From: Phycisphaerales bacterium
GTDB taxonomy: Bacteria > Planctomycetota > Phycisphaerae > Phycisphaerales > UBA1924
DNA length: 64,000 bases
Assembly: GCA_016699835.1 (NCBI GenBank)
Contig: CP064987.1
Coordinates: forward strand, 1,674,001-1,738,000
Reading direction: 5' to 3'
Shown: piece after piece, positions 1 through 8,428 of the stretch
Position numbering within the stretch: the stretch's first letter is position 1
How the letters are laid out: each line of letters opens with the position of its first letter
Translations under genes and position numbers: made by a program
Notes under the pieces: generated by a model
What the model saw: the letters and a program-made list of their open reading frames with translations, nothing else
Database searches by the model: none
What the model was told of the DNA's origin: nothing

Positions 1-230
1 TAGAGCTTGGTCTCGGTGATCTTCTGCTTGCCGGCCTTGATGGTCTTGGTCTTCTCGGTGGGGACGAGGATGCGCCCGACGAGGTGGGTCATGCCCTCGA
101 TCTGGACCTTGCGGAGGAGCGTCTCGCGGACCGACGATTCCTTGTTGGACGCGACGCGGAGGACGAACCAGTTCATCCCCTCCTGGCGGAGCGGCTCGTC
201 GTGGGTCAGGGTGCCGGTGGTCTCGGTCAT
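1..230 (-). CDS. nusG: Transcription termination/antitermination factor NusG (N-terminal part, cut by window edge)
   Basis: The reverse strand reads MTETTGTLTHDEPLRQEG followed by MNWFVLRVASNKE, the start of the NusG N-terminal (NGN) domain, which binds RNA polymerase and couples it to Rho or the ribosome. Only about 76 residues are inside the window; the KOW domain lies beyond position 1. The ATG at 228-230 gives a slightly longer N-terminus than E. coli NusG. It lies 42 bp downstream of secE in the same direction, the common bacterial secE-nusG arrangement, so co-transcription is likely. Identification rests on the NGN motif plus this gene order. Confidence 0.88.
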   Translation of the reverse strand, partial: MTETTGTLTHDEPLRQEGMNWFVLRVASNKESSVRETLLRKVQIEGMTHLVGRILVPTEKTKTIKAGKQKITETKL

Positions 231-271
231 GGGTCGTCCTTACGGGCGGGTCGTTCGGGAACGGGCGCGGA

Positions 272-967
272 CTACTTGGGCAGGAGGCCGATCAACTGGT
301 ACACGGTCGAGAAGGTCCAGTCGGCGACAAAGAGGAAGCCGGCAATGATGAACGTGGCGCCGACCACAACGATCGTCGAGTCCTTGATGGTCTTGTACGT
401 CGACCAGTGTACACGCTTCATCTCCTCATCAACGGCGACGAGGAAGTCCACGCTGTGGTGCTTCCTGCCGACGTAGTAGAAGATCAGGACCACGCCCAGG
501 ATGAGCACGAGCGAGGCGCCGCCTACCGAGAGATAGGTCGGGTTGAGGAGCGGTATCCCCACGGGGTTGCGGACTGAGGCCGAGAGACCTGGCCCCGACA
601 ACGCACGGGCGTCCGTCACGGCGTGGTTCTTGTCGGCGAGCACGATGTCGCGGATGACGAGTTCACCCTCGGCTCGCTGGGTCGAGACCGAGGCGACGCG
701 GTCGATGACGGCATCGGCGATCTTGAGCGGCGGCTCGGCCCGGTTGTCCACCAGTTCGATCGCCGCACCGGGTGCAGGCTCACCCTTGAGCGCCCCGAGC
801 GTGATGCGCCACGTGGGCTTGGGGAGAAAGTTCGCCTGGGCGTTGATCTGCCCCGCGATCCACATGGAGGCGGCCACGACCAGGAGCCCGGCGAACGCGG
901 CCGTGAGGACGCGAACCCAGTATCCCTGCCCGAATCGATAGAGTCCGTGCTCGACTTTCGTGCTCAT
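272..967 (-). CDS. secE: Preprotein translocase subunit SecE, extended form
   Basis: SecE is the small essential subunit that clamps SecY in the inner-membrane protein export channel. The C-terminal 60 residues carry the family signature: an amphipathic helix with DEEMKRVHWSTYKTIKDS followed by a transmembrane helix (VVVGATFIIAGFLFVADW). The 231-residue protein is longer than the 60-130 residues usual for SecE: it has two further hydrophobic helices, near residues 18-38 and 120-145, joined by an extracytoplasmic-looking segment. I start at the ATG at 965-967 (MSTKVEHGLYRF); the reading frame stays open upstream but runs into tRNA-Trp. It lies between tRNA-Trp and nusG. Confidence 0.85.
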   Translation of the reverse strand: MSTKVEHGLYRFGQGYWVRVLTAAFAGLLVVAASMWIAGQINAQANFLPKPTWRITLGALKGEPAPGAAIELVDNRAEPPLKIADAVIDRVASVSTQRAEGELVIRDIVLADKNHAVTDARALSGPGLSASVRNPVGIPLLNPTYLSVGGASLVLILGVVLIFYYVGRKHHSVDFLVAVDEEMKRVHWSTYKTIKDSTIVVVGATFIIAGFLFVADWTFSTVYQLIGLLPK

Positions 968-1098
968 GCGTCGATCCAACTCACTCTTTCGCCGACGGAC
1001 CCGTGCCGGCGATGAAAACTCAATCACTCCACTCGTGACCACATCACTCGTGGCCAGTGCTCGCCTGGCGTCGGCCGCCAGGCCGCGCTGGATTCCAA

Positions 1099-1171
1099 CA
1101 CGCCGGGAGGGACTTGAACCCGCAACCTGCGGATTTGGAATCCGCTGCTCTACCAATTGAGCTACCGGCGT
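1099..1171 (-). tRNA. tRNA-Trp (CCA anticodon)
   Basis: The reverse strand folds as a cloverleaf: acceptor ACGCCGG/CCGGCGU (7 bp), D arm with GCTC/GAGC, anticodon stem GCGGA/TCCGC with loop TTCCAAA (anticodon CCA), and a T arm with loop TTCAAGT. One T-stem position is a C-U mismatch. The discriminator base is G, as usual for tRNA-Trp. CCA is not encoded. It lies between rpmG and secE, where many bacteria carry this tRNA. Confidence 0.93.
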
Positions 1172-1268
1172 TCGACCTGTCGGGGCACGGACGCCCCACC
1201 AATCCTTCGATGCGGCGTGCCGCTCCGGGGTCCGATCGTGAACCGCCCGAGTCGCCGTGCACGATCGA

Positions 1269-1451
1269 TTACTTGCGCTTGATCTTGTGCTTGGTGTGCT
1301 TGCGCAGCCGCGGTGAGTACTTCAGGAGGCCCTCCTTGAGGCCCTCGGGAAGGCCACCCTTCACGTTGACGCTGGTGCGGTAGTTGAGGTCGCCGGTCTC
1401 GGTGCACTGGAGCCAGATGTACTCACGCGCTAGAGATTTCTTCTTGGCCAT
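1269..1451 (-). CDS. rpmG: 50S ribosomal protein L33 (bL33)
   Basis: A 60-residue basic protein beginning MAKKKSLAREYIWLQCTETG and containing NYRT and KYSPRLRKHTKHKIKRK, the standard bL33 profile (52-60 residues). It binds 23S rRNA near the E site of the large subunit. Only one cysteine is seen (LQCTETG), so the zinc-ribbon CxxC pairs of the C+ form are absent and this is a C- type L33. It is placed between tuf and tRNA-Trp in the translation cluster and is probably co-transcribed with them. Confidence 0.93.
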   Translation of the reverse strand: MAKKKSLAREYIWLQCTETGDLNYRTSVNVKGGLPEGLKEGLLKYSPRLRKHTKHKIKRK

Positions 1452-1767
1452 GGGATGTTCCCGCTTTCAGAATCCGCGAAATCACAAAGAAAAGACCCAC
1501 CACCAAGGCACCACGCGCTCCCGAACGTCCCGGCCGCCGAGCCCATCGGTCAACCCTGAACAACCGTCTTCCAGCCACCGGAAGTCGTTTTCTGAGTCGG
1601 CCGAGCCATCGGCACGGGGGTGCCGAGGGATGGGTGCCGGGTTCGGACCGCGTGGTCCCTTGTTGAAAGCGCCGTCCGGACCCATGTGGATCCGGACGGC
1701 GTCAGAGAACAGTAGGCGGGGCGAGGCCTCGGCTTGTGCCGACGCCGATCGCCCGGGCGTTCGGGGT
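1452..1767. other. Intergenic region between tuf and rpmG
   Basis: No gene is supported in this 316 bp stretch. It holds the strong hairpin listed at 1671-1700 and, nearer 1452, the presumed leader of rpmG. Apparent open frames here are antisense extensions of neighbouring genes. Confidence 0.6.
1671..1700 (-). terminator. Perfect 10-bp stem-loop downstream of tuf
   Basis: The arms GCCGTCCGGA (1671-1680) and TCCGGACGGC (1691-1700) are exact reverse complements around a 10-nt loop, about 67 bp past the tuf stop codon. The sequence after the stem on the minus strand (GCTTTCAACAA) is only weakly U-rich. It may therefore be an attenuating or processing hairpin that lowers rpmG-secE-nusG expression relative to tuf, rather than a complete terminator. 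Confidence 0.55.
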
Positions 1768-2970
1768 TTAGTCGAGGATCTCGGTCACAACGCCGGAGCC
1801 GATCGTTCGCCCGCCCTCACGGACGGCGAAGCGGAGGCCCTTTTCCATGGCGATGGGCTTGCCCATGAGGTCGACTTCCATCTGGATGTTGTCGCCGGGC
1901 ATGCACATCTCGGCGCCGCCGAGGAGTTTGGTCGTCCCGGTGACGTCGGTGGTGCGGAAGTAGAACTGGGGGCGGTAGCCGGAGAAGAACGGCGTGTGGC
2001 GCCCGCCCTCTTCCTTGGTGAGGATGTAGACCTCGCCCTTGAACTTGGCGTGGGGGGTGATGCTCTTGGGCTTGCAGAGGACCTGCCCGCGCTCGATGTC
2101 GTTCTTTTCGACGCCACGGAGCAGGGCGCCGACGTTGTCGCCGGCGATGCCGCGGTCGAGGGTCTTCTGGAACATCTCGACGCCGGTGACGACGGTGGGC
2201 TTGACCTCCTTGGTCAGGCCGACGATCTCGACGGTGTCGCCGACCTTCACCTCGCCGCGGTCGATACGACCGGTGGCGACGGTACCACGACCCTTGATCG
2301 AGAAGACGTCCTCGATGGACATGAGGAAGGGCTTGTCGATGTCGCGGACGGGCTCGGGGATGAAGGTGTCGATCGCGGTGAAGAGCTCATCGATCGGCTT
2401 GCAGATCGCGTCGTCCTTGGGGTTCTCGAGGGCGGCCTTGGACTGCCCACGAATGACGGGAGTCTCATCGCCGGGGAAGTTGTACTTCTTGAGGAGTTCA
2501 CGGACCTCGAGTTCCACGAGATCGAGGAGTTCGGGGTCGTCGACGAGGTCGACCTTGTTGAGGAAGACGACGATGTGGGGGACGCCGACCTGGCGGGCGA
2601 GCAGGACGTGCTCGCGCGTCTGGGGCATGGGGCCGTCCGCCGCGGACACGACCAGGATCGCGCCGTCCATCTGGGCGGCACCGGTGATCATGTTCTTGAC
2701 GAAGTCGGCGTGGCCCGGGCAGTCGACGTGGGCGTAGTGGCGCTTCTCGGTCTCGTACTCGGTGTGAGACGAGGCGATCGTGACGGTCTTGTTGGCGTCA
2801 CGGACGGTACCACCCTTGGTGATGTCCGCGTACGACTTGATGATGCCGCCGAATCGGGCGGCCGAGCGAGCCGACAGGGCCGCGGTGAGGGTCGACTTAC
2901 CGTGGTCGATGTGACCGATCGTGCCGACGTTCACGTGGGGCTTTGTGCGCTTGAACTCACCTTTGGCCAT
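1768..2970 (-). CDS. tuf: Translation elongation factor EF-Tu
   Basis: EF-Tu delivers aminoacyl-tRNA to the ribosome as a GTP complex. The 400-residue product (E. coli 394) begins MAKGEFKRTKPHVNVGTIGH and carries G1 GHIDHGKST, G3 DCPGHAD and G4 NKVD, then domains 2 and 3 through FFSGYRPQFYFRTTDVTG and REGGRTIGSGVV. The start is the ATG at 2968-2970; a longer frame opens at 3090 but would overlap the tRNA-Thr leader. Two motifs differ from E. coli: the switch I RGITI reads KTVTI (the Mg-contacting Thr is kept), and the G5 segment RGSALKALE reads RGQSKAALE. From memory, other planctomycete EF-Tu proteins share the switch I form; this is unverified. The gene is preceded by tRNA-Thr. Confidence 0.97.
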   Translation of the reverse strand: MAKGEFKRTKPHVNVGTIGHIDHGKSTLTAALSARSAARFGGIIKSYADITKGGTVRDANKTVTIASSHTEYETEKRHYAHVDCPGHADFVKNMITGAAQMDGAILVVSAADGPMPQTREHVLLARQVGVPHIVVFLNKVDLVDDPELLDLVELEVRELLKKYNFPGDETPVIRGQSKAALENPKDDAICKPIDELFTAIDTFIPEPVRDIDKPFLMSIEDVFSIKGRGTVATGRIDRGEVKVGDTVEIVGLTKEVKPTVVTGVEMFQKTLDRGIAGDNVGALLRGVEKNDIERGQVLCKPKSITPHAKFKGEVYILTKEEGGRHTPFFSGYRPQFYFRTTDVTGTTKLLGGAEMCMPGDNIQMEVDLMGKPIAMEKGLRFAVREGGRTIGSGVVTEILD

Positions 2971-3097
2971 GACCAGAAACCTCCGAAACCAGTGGCCCGC
3001 CACCGCGGACCGATTCCACACTCCGCCGCTTCGTCGCACTCTCCAGCCCGGACTCCAAGCGCCAGGCGAGCCGACACGGCGGTCGATCACAAAGACA

Positions 3098-3169
3098 AGC
3101 CGCTGGTGGGATTTGAACCCACGACCTCACCCTTACCAAGGGTGCGCTCTACCACTGAGCTACAGCGGC
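3098..3169 (-). tRNA. tRNA-Thr (GGT anticodon)
   Basis: The reverse strand gives acceptor GCCGCTG/CAGCGGC, D stem GCTC/GAGC, anticodon stem CACCC/GGGTG with loop TTGGTAA (anticodon GGT), and T stem GTGGG/CCCAC with loop TTCAAAT. All stems pair fully. Discriminator U. CCA is not encoded. It sits directly upstream of tuf, the classic tRNA-Thr/tuf linkage. Confidence 0.95.
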
Positions 3170-3370
3170 CAGAGCTCCCGTTGAGGACTGTTGGGGAGGC
3201 CCCATCGGCGAGCGAACCGCGCACCGGCATTGCGGCTGGCGAACGGGCCAACATAATAGACCGCGCCACTTTCCGGTCAATCCTCCCCAACTCTCACCTT
3301 GAAACACGATCCGACCACTCCATTCCGCCGTTTCACCCCAACTCCCCCTGGCGTTCGATAGGATTGGGTC

Positions 3371-4060
3371 TTGCACTCCTCGAAGCCCAACTCCGAACGC
3401 TCTCCAGAGGCCACTCCGGCCCCGCTTCCCATCGAAGACGCACGCGAGCAGCACCTCGTCGCCGCCGCCCAGAAGGGAGACCAGTCGGTCTGGCCCGAGC
3501 TCATCCGGATGTACCAGTCTCGAATGTTCGGGTTGTGTTTGAAGATGGTTCATAACCGGGACATGGCCGCCGACCTGACCCAGGATGCGTTTCTCAAGAT
3601 CATCAAGGGCCTGGACACATATGACGGGCGGAGCAAGTTCTCGACCTGGGCTTACCGGATCACGATGAATGTCTGCCTCTCGAAACTTCGGTCCGAGAAA
3701 CTCCGTCGCCACGCGAGCCTGGATGCGCCGGGCAAGGACGTGGAAGGGGCGGCCGGGGCGGCCAGTTGGGGCGCCTCGATGATCCAGGAGCGGGAACTCT
3801 CGCCCGGCTCAGGTGTCGAAAGACAAGACGAGCGACGCCTTTTGTCGGCCGGGCTCCAGACGCTGGACCCGGAGCAACGGGCGATCCTCATCCTTCGGGA
3901 CGGTCGGGATTTGGACTACGAGCAGATCGCGGAAACACTCGGGATCGCGGTCGGGACGGTGAAGAGCAGACTCTTTCGGGCGCGTGTCGCGCTCCGCGAG
4001 GCCATCGAGGCGATGCAGAAGCACGGGATCGGCGAGGTAGACGCCGACGGGGAATCGTGA
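3371..4060 (+). CDS. RNA polymerase sigma factor, ECF (RpoE-like) family
   Basis: ECF sigma factors recruit RNA polymerase to stress or envelope promoters. The 229-residue protein has region 2 at about residues 30-115 (AADLTQDAFLKIIKGLDTYDG, then FSTWAYRITMN) and region 4 at about 165-212 (LDPEQRAILILRDGRDLDYEQIAE, then GTVKSRLFRARVALRE, the -35 recognition helix-turn-helix). A 45-residue linker lies between them. The TTG at 3371 is the annotated start; it precedes a short acidic/proline-rich tail, so the true start may be slightly internal. The next gene, 5 bp downstream, encodes a membrane protein that is probably its anti-sigma factor. Confidence 0.9.
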   Translation: MHSSKPNSERSPEATPAPLPIEDAREQHLVAAAQKGDQSVWPELIRMYQSRMFGLCLKMVHNRDMAADLTQDAFLKIIKGLDTYDGRSKFSTWAYRITMNVCLSKLRSEKLRRHASLDAPGKDVEGAAGAASWGASMIQERELSPGSGVERQDERRLLSAGLQTLDPEQRAILILRDGRDLDYEQIAETLGIAVGTVKSRLFRARVALREAIEAMQKHGIGEVDADGES

Positions 4061-4065
4061 GGCGT

Positions 4066-5262
4066 ATGGCAGAGAGCCGGGCCAATCCGAACTTTGGACC
4101 ATCGCTCGATGAGGGCGTGATGCTCGCGTGGATCGAGGGCGAACTCGCCCCTGACCGCCAGGCCGAGTTGGCCCGCGTCCATCCGGACATGGCGAGGGTC
4201 GTGGGTCGGATGCGTCGCGATCGCGCGATGCTCGCCGAGGCCTGCAACGAGCCGGCCCCCGCCGGATTGGCCGAGGGCATTCTGGCGGCGTTGGAGCGCG
4301 AGGCGCTCTTCGATGACACCCGGCCTGCCGCGCCACGCGGAACACACCGCGGCCTGGTCGAGCCGGAGACCGACTTCATTCCGGTCTCGCAGGTGCAGGT
4401 GGTCCGTGGTCCCGGGGTGCTCGCGCGGATCGGGCGGGCGCCGCGGGCGGTGATGGCCGCCGGTATCGCGCTGCTTCTTGGCGCGGGGGCGATGTGGGGC
4501 TACTTCGTGATGAATAGGGCCGGCCCGCTCCAGTTCCCGGGCAAGGGCACGATCGTCGCCGACGCGAACGATCAGAATCGCCTCAATCAGAACACCGATG
4601 GCATGACCATCGCGAACGCCGAGACCACGGACATGAGCCCAGTGGATGGGTTGCTCGGGCACGCCGACGCGGCGATGGTCCCCGCTCCTGCTGCCATGAT
4701 CGCCGATTTCGGTCCTGTGGCGTCGATCGGGTTCGATGAGGCCGTGGACCTCGCGACGCGTGGGCGACTGGCCCTCCGCGTCGTCGGCGTGGACGCGTCG
4801 AAACTGCTCAAGAGCGCGAATCTCTCGCTCGCCGGCGGCGGCACCATGCGGTGGACCAACTCGATCTCGCCGACGACCCACGACGCGGTCGTCGCCTGGC
4901 TTGCCCAGCACGCGCCTCTCGCCCGCGTGGCAAAAGAGGCGTCAACGCCCGCCGATCCGGTGGTCGTCTCGCTCGGGCCTGGCTTGCCCCCGATCGTGCT
5001 CCCGAGGCACGAGGCGCCCCGTGCCGCGTTCGCTCCCGCCACGCCTCTCACGGCATCTGTCGAGATGTCGCCAACGCCAGAGTCGCTGCAGGCGCTCGCC
5101 GAGGCCTTGGCGCTCGAGGGTGCGGTCACGGTCGAACTCACAGAACTCCCGATTGCTGCCGAGGGCCCGCAGGACCTCGACGCCGAGTCGGTTTTCTGGT
5201 GGACGCGTCCGAGCGCTGAGTGGACGCCGAAGGTCACGATCCCGGTCATCTTTGAGCCCTGA
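4066..5262 (+). CDS. Probable membrane-anchored anti-sigma factor
   Basis: A 398-residue protein starting MAESRANPNFGPSLDEGVML, 5 bp after the ECF sigma gene, so translation is probably coupled. The first 60 residues (LAWIEGELAPDRQAELARVHP) look like the helical N-terminal domain of anti-sigma factors, but the zinc-binding HxxxCxxC motif of ZAS proteins is missing. A single transmembrane helix lies near residues 127-149 (RAVMAAGIALLLGAGAMWGYFVM). The 250-residue C-terminal part would be extracytoplasmic; I do not recognise a named domain in it. Function is inferred from position and topology: it would hold the sigma factor inactive at the inner membrane until an envelope signal arrives. Confidence 0.65.
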   Translation: MAESRANPNFGPSLDEGVMLAWIEGELAPDRQAELARVHPDMARVVGRMRRDRAMLAEACNEPAPAGLAEGILAALEREALFDDTRPAAPRGTHRGLVEPETDFIPVSQVQVVRGPGVLARIGRAPRAVMAAGIALLLGAGAMWGYFVMNRAGPLQFPGKGTIVADANDQNRLNQNTDGMTIANAETTDMSPVDGLLGHADAAMVPAPAAMIADFGPVASIGFDEAVDLATRGRLALRVVGVDASKLLKSANLSLAGGGTMRWTNSISPTTHDAVVAWLAQHAPLARVAKEASTPADPVVVSLGPGLPPIVLPRHEAPRAAFAPATPLTASVEMSPTPESLQALAEALALEGAVTVELTELPIAAEGPQDLDAESVFWWTRPSAEWTPKVTIPVIFEP

Positions 5263-5296
5263 GCACGAACACTGGGTCGCGGTGATTCCGTCGCGC

Positions 5297-8206
5297 TCAC
5301 CCCGTCACGATATTCACCATCTTGCCCGGCACGACGATCACCTTCTTGATCGCCTTGCCTTCGATTTGTTTCTGGATCGCGGCGTCGGCGAGGGCCACCG
5401 CCTCCATTGTTCTCGCGTCGGCATCCGCCGGCACAACGACGCGCGAGCGCACCTTCCCCAGCACCGAGACGGGAATCTCGATCGATGAGTCCTTGAGCTT
5501 TGCCGGGTCGTGGATGGGCCATGGCGCGAGCGAGCAGCACGATGTATTGTCGTTCTCAAACCCGGCACGCTGCCAGATCTCCTCGGCCAGGTGCGGCGCA
5601 AAGGGACACAGCACCCGCACGAAGACACCGATCTGATCACGCGTGAGCGATCCCGAGCCGGAATCGGCCGACGTCGCGGCGTTCACGAACTCGATCATCG
5701 CGGCGATCGGCGTGTTGAAGGCCAGGCGATCGACGTCGCTCTCGACCTTGGCGATCAGGCGGTGGAGTTTGCGGTCCAGATCATCGCTCGAACCCTTGAT
5801 GGCACGAATCTCACCCGTCTCCTCGTTCACGATGAGTCGCCACGCCCGTTGCAGGAACCGGAAGAGCCCCGTTATATCTCGTGGGTTCCAGGGCTTGGTC
5901 GCCTCGAGCGGGCCCATGTACATCTCATACAGGCGGAACGTGTCGGCCCCGAACTCGGCGATCACGTCGTCGGGATTCACGACGTTCTTCAGGCTCTTGG
6001 ACATCTTCGCCGTGATCTGCGTGACGCGCTCGCCGGTGGAGCGCTCCACGAATGTGCCCTCGGGCGTCTCGTCCACGAGATCGACCGCGACGAGGCTCTT
6101 GTCGGATCGCTGGTACGCGAAACTCGTGATCAGCCCCTGGTGGAAGAGTGTGTGGAACGGCTCGCGGCAGGGAACCACGCCCAGATCGAAGAGCGCGTTG
6201 GTCCAGAACCGCGAGTACAGCAGGTGGCCCACGGCGTGCTCGCTCCCGCCGACGTACAGGTCCACGCCCTTCTCGCCCATCCACGCTTCGAGCGCGGCAC
6301 GAGACGCGGGCGCGTTCTTGTTCTTCGCGTCGCAGTAGCGCAGAAAGTACCAACTGCTCCCGGCGCTCCCGGGCATGGTGTTGCACTCGCGCGTGACGGG
6401 CGTGTCGGGCGGCAGGAGCGCCGGATCGACGCCTGCTTCCTTCGCGGTGAGACGCGCCCAATCCGTCGCCTTCGCGAGTAGCGGCTTGGGGTCGTCGCTC
6501 TCGATGGGCGCATAGTCGGCGAGGTCCGGCAGGCGCACGGGCAGGTGCGAGTCCATCACGGGGTAGTGGTTGCCCGCGTCATCGAAAACGATGGGGAACG
6601 GCTCGCCCCAGTATCGCTGGCGCGAGAAGGTCCAGTCGCGCAGGCGATAGTTCACGCGGCGCGTGCCCCGGCCCGTGCGCTCGAGCCACTCGATCACGCT
6701 TCTCTTGGCATCGGCGGTTGTTAGACCGGTGATGGAGAACTCCGGGCCGGAGGAGTTCACCGAGAGCCCCTCGCCGCTGAAGCACTCGTCGGGCTTGAGA
6801 GGTCTAGAGCGTGCCGCGTCGCCCGCGGGCTCGACAACTCGAACCACGGGCAGGCTGAATACCTTGGCGAACTCGAAATCGCGTTCGTCGCCGCTGGGCA
6901 CGGCCATGATCGCGCCCGTGCCATACCCGATGAGGACGTAGTCGGCGACCCAGATCGGGATGCGCGTGCCCGTCGCGGGGTTGACCGCGTTGAGACCGAG
7001 ATCGACGCCCGTCTTGGTCTTGCTCTCCATTCGCTCGATGTCGGAACGATTGCGGGCGGCCTCGACGTACGCACGGACCTTGGAGACGTCGGTGCGTTCG
7101 CCGGGCGCGGCCAGCACGCTCTCGACGAGCGGATGCTCGGGAGCGACGACCATGTATGTCGCGCCGAAGAGGGTGTCGGGGCGGGTGGTGAAGACGCGGA
7201 GGGTGGGTGCGCCTGGCACCTCAAACTCGATCTCCGCGCCCTCGCTCTTGCCGATCCACTCGCGTTGCATCGCCTTGGTGCTCTCGGGCCAGTCAAGATC
7301 GTCGAGTTGGCGGAGCAGGCGCTCGGCATAGGCCGTGATGCGGAACATCCACTGGCGTAGCGGCTTTCGCACGACGGGATAGCCGCCGCGTTCACTGCGA
7401 CCGTCGATGACCTCGTCGTTCGCGAGGACCGTGCCGAGTTTCGGGCACCAGTTGACCGTCGTCTCGCCGACGTAGGCGAGGCGATACGAGTTGATCACCT
7501 CACGCCTCGATTCGGCATCGAGCGACGCCCACTCGCCCAGGCCGGTCTTCGGCGATTGGGACTCGCGTCGTTCCTTGGAAATCTCGTCGGCGGCGGGGTT
7601 GAAACGGACGACACGCGCCCCTGACTCGAACTCGCGCACGAGGTCTTCGATCGGGCGTGCCGAACCCTTCGCCTCGTCGAACCACGCGTCGTACAGGCGC
7701 AGGAAGATCCACTGTGTCCAGTGGTAGTACTCCGGATCGATCGTGCCGAACTCTCGCGACCAGTCGTAACTGAAGCCGAAGCGCTGGAGTTGGCGGCGGA
7801 AGTTGTCGATCGCGCCGCGCGTGGTCTTCGCAGGGTGGACGCCGGTCTGGATCGCGTACTGCTCCGCGGGGAGACCAAACGCGTCCCAGCCCATCGGGTG
7901 AAGGACGTTCTGGCCCTTCATTCGGCGGAAGCGTGAGATGATGTCGGTCGCGGTGTATCCCTCGGGATGCCCGACGTGAAGCCCAGCGCCGCTGGGATAC
8001 GGGAACATGTCGAGGCAGTAGAACTTGGGCCGAGACGCGTCGAAGCCCGGCTCACCCGGGTTGGGGGCGCGGAAGGTGTTGTGGTCACGCCAGAACGATT
8101 GCCATCGCGTCTCGATCTCGTCGGCGAGTCGCGCGGTGTATCGGAAGGGATTCTCCGCACGCGGCGCAGAGTCATGAGTGGGGCGTGGCAAGGATGTGTC
8201 GGTCAT
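5297..8206 (-). CDS. leuS: Leucyl-tRNA synthetase
   Basis: Class I aminoacyl-tRNA synthetase that charges tRNA-Leu. The 969-residue product has the HIGH-type motif HVGH at residues 77-80 (PYPSGAGLHVGHPEGY), an editing CP1 domain (TTRPDTLFGATYMVVAPEHP), the WVADYVLIGYGTGAIMAVP segment typical of bacterial LeuRS, and the KMSKS loop (TAKMSKSLKNVV). It is longer than E. coli LeuRS (860 residues), mainly from insertions near residues 155-230 in the catalytic core. The start at 8204-8206 (MTDTSLPRP) was chosen because the alignable region begins at ENPFRYTARLADEIETRW; the open frame upstream shows no family similarity. It converges with the anti-sigma gene. Confidence 0.96.
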   Translation of the reverse strand: MTDTSLPRPTHDSAPRAENPFRYTARLADEIETRWQSFWRDHNTFRAPNPGEPGFDASRPKFYCLDMFPYPSGAGLHVGHPEGYTATDIISRFRRMKGQNVLHPMGWDAFGLPAEQYAIQTGVHPAKTTRGAIDNFRRQLQRFGFSYDWSREFGTIDPEYYHWTQWIFLRLYDAWFDEAKGSARPIEDLVREFESGARVVRFNPAADEISKERRESQSPKTGLGEWASLDAESRREVINSYRLAYVGETTVNWCPKLGTVLANDEVIDGRSERGGYPVVRKPLRQWMFRITAYAERLLRQLDDLDWPESTKAMQREWIGKSEGAEIEFEVPGAPTLRVFTTRPDTLFGATYMVVAPEHPLVESVLAAPGERTDVSKVRAYVEAARNRSDIERMESKTKTGVDLGLNAVNPATGTRIPIWVADYVLIGYGTGAIMAVPSGDERDFEFAKVFSLPVVRVVEPAGDAARSRPLKPDECFSGEGLSVNSSGPEFSITGLTTADAKRSVIEWLERTGRGTRRVNYRLRDWTFSRQRYWGEPFPIVFDDAGNHYPVMDSHLPVRLPDLADYAPIESDDPKPLLAKATDWARLTAKEAGVDPALLPPDTPVTRECNTMPGSAGSSWYFLRYCDAKNKNAPASRAALEAWMGEKGVDLYVGGSEHAVGHLLYSRFWTNALFDLGVVPCREPFHTLFHQGLITSFAYQRSDKSLVAVDLVDETPEGTFVERSTGERVTQITAKMSKSLKNVVNPDDVIAEFGADTFRLYEMYMGPLEATKPWNPRDITGLFRFLQRAWRLIVNEETGEIRAIKGSSDDLDRKLHRLIAKVESDVDRLAFNTPIAAMIEFVNAATSADSGSGSLTRDQIGVFVRVLCPFAPHLAEEIWQRAGFENDNTSCCSLAPWPIHDPAKLKDSSIEIPVSVLGKVRSRVVVPADADARTMEAVALADAAIQKQIEGKAIKKVIVVPGKMVNIVTG

Positions 8207-8254
8207 GGCGGGTCTCGATTCGGCGTTGGCGGGTATTCGAATAGCGAACTGGCA

Positions 8255-8284
8255 AGAAAAAACATGGCCCCGACGAGCGGGGCC
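8255..8284 (-). terminator. Intrinsic terminator downstream of folC
   Basis: On the minus strand GGCCCC-GCTCGTC-GGGGCC (8266-8284) forms a 6-bp GC stem followed by ATGTTTTTTC, giving a run of six U residues. It lies between the folC stop and the leuS start, so it should end the folC transcript and separate it from leuS. Confidence 0.8.
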
Positions 8285-8428
8285 TGATGTGGTCATAGGC
8301 GTGTGGGCCGCGTGCGTCAGTGCTGGAACGTGAGGCGCAGAAGCAGCGAGCGAGGCACCCCGAACCTCGGGCCGGCGTTGCGGCAATACGTTGTGCGTGC
8401 GGGGTGCGTCATGATGCCCACAGGATAG

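Noticed and set aside
1384..3555. A 723-codon plus-strand open frame
   Set aside because: It is antisense to tuf, runs through tRNA-Thr and reads low-complexity Leu/Asp/Glu/Gly sequence, a shadow of high-GC codon use.
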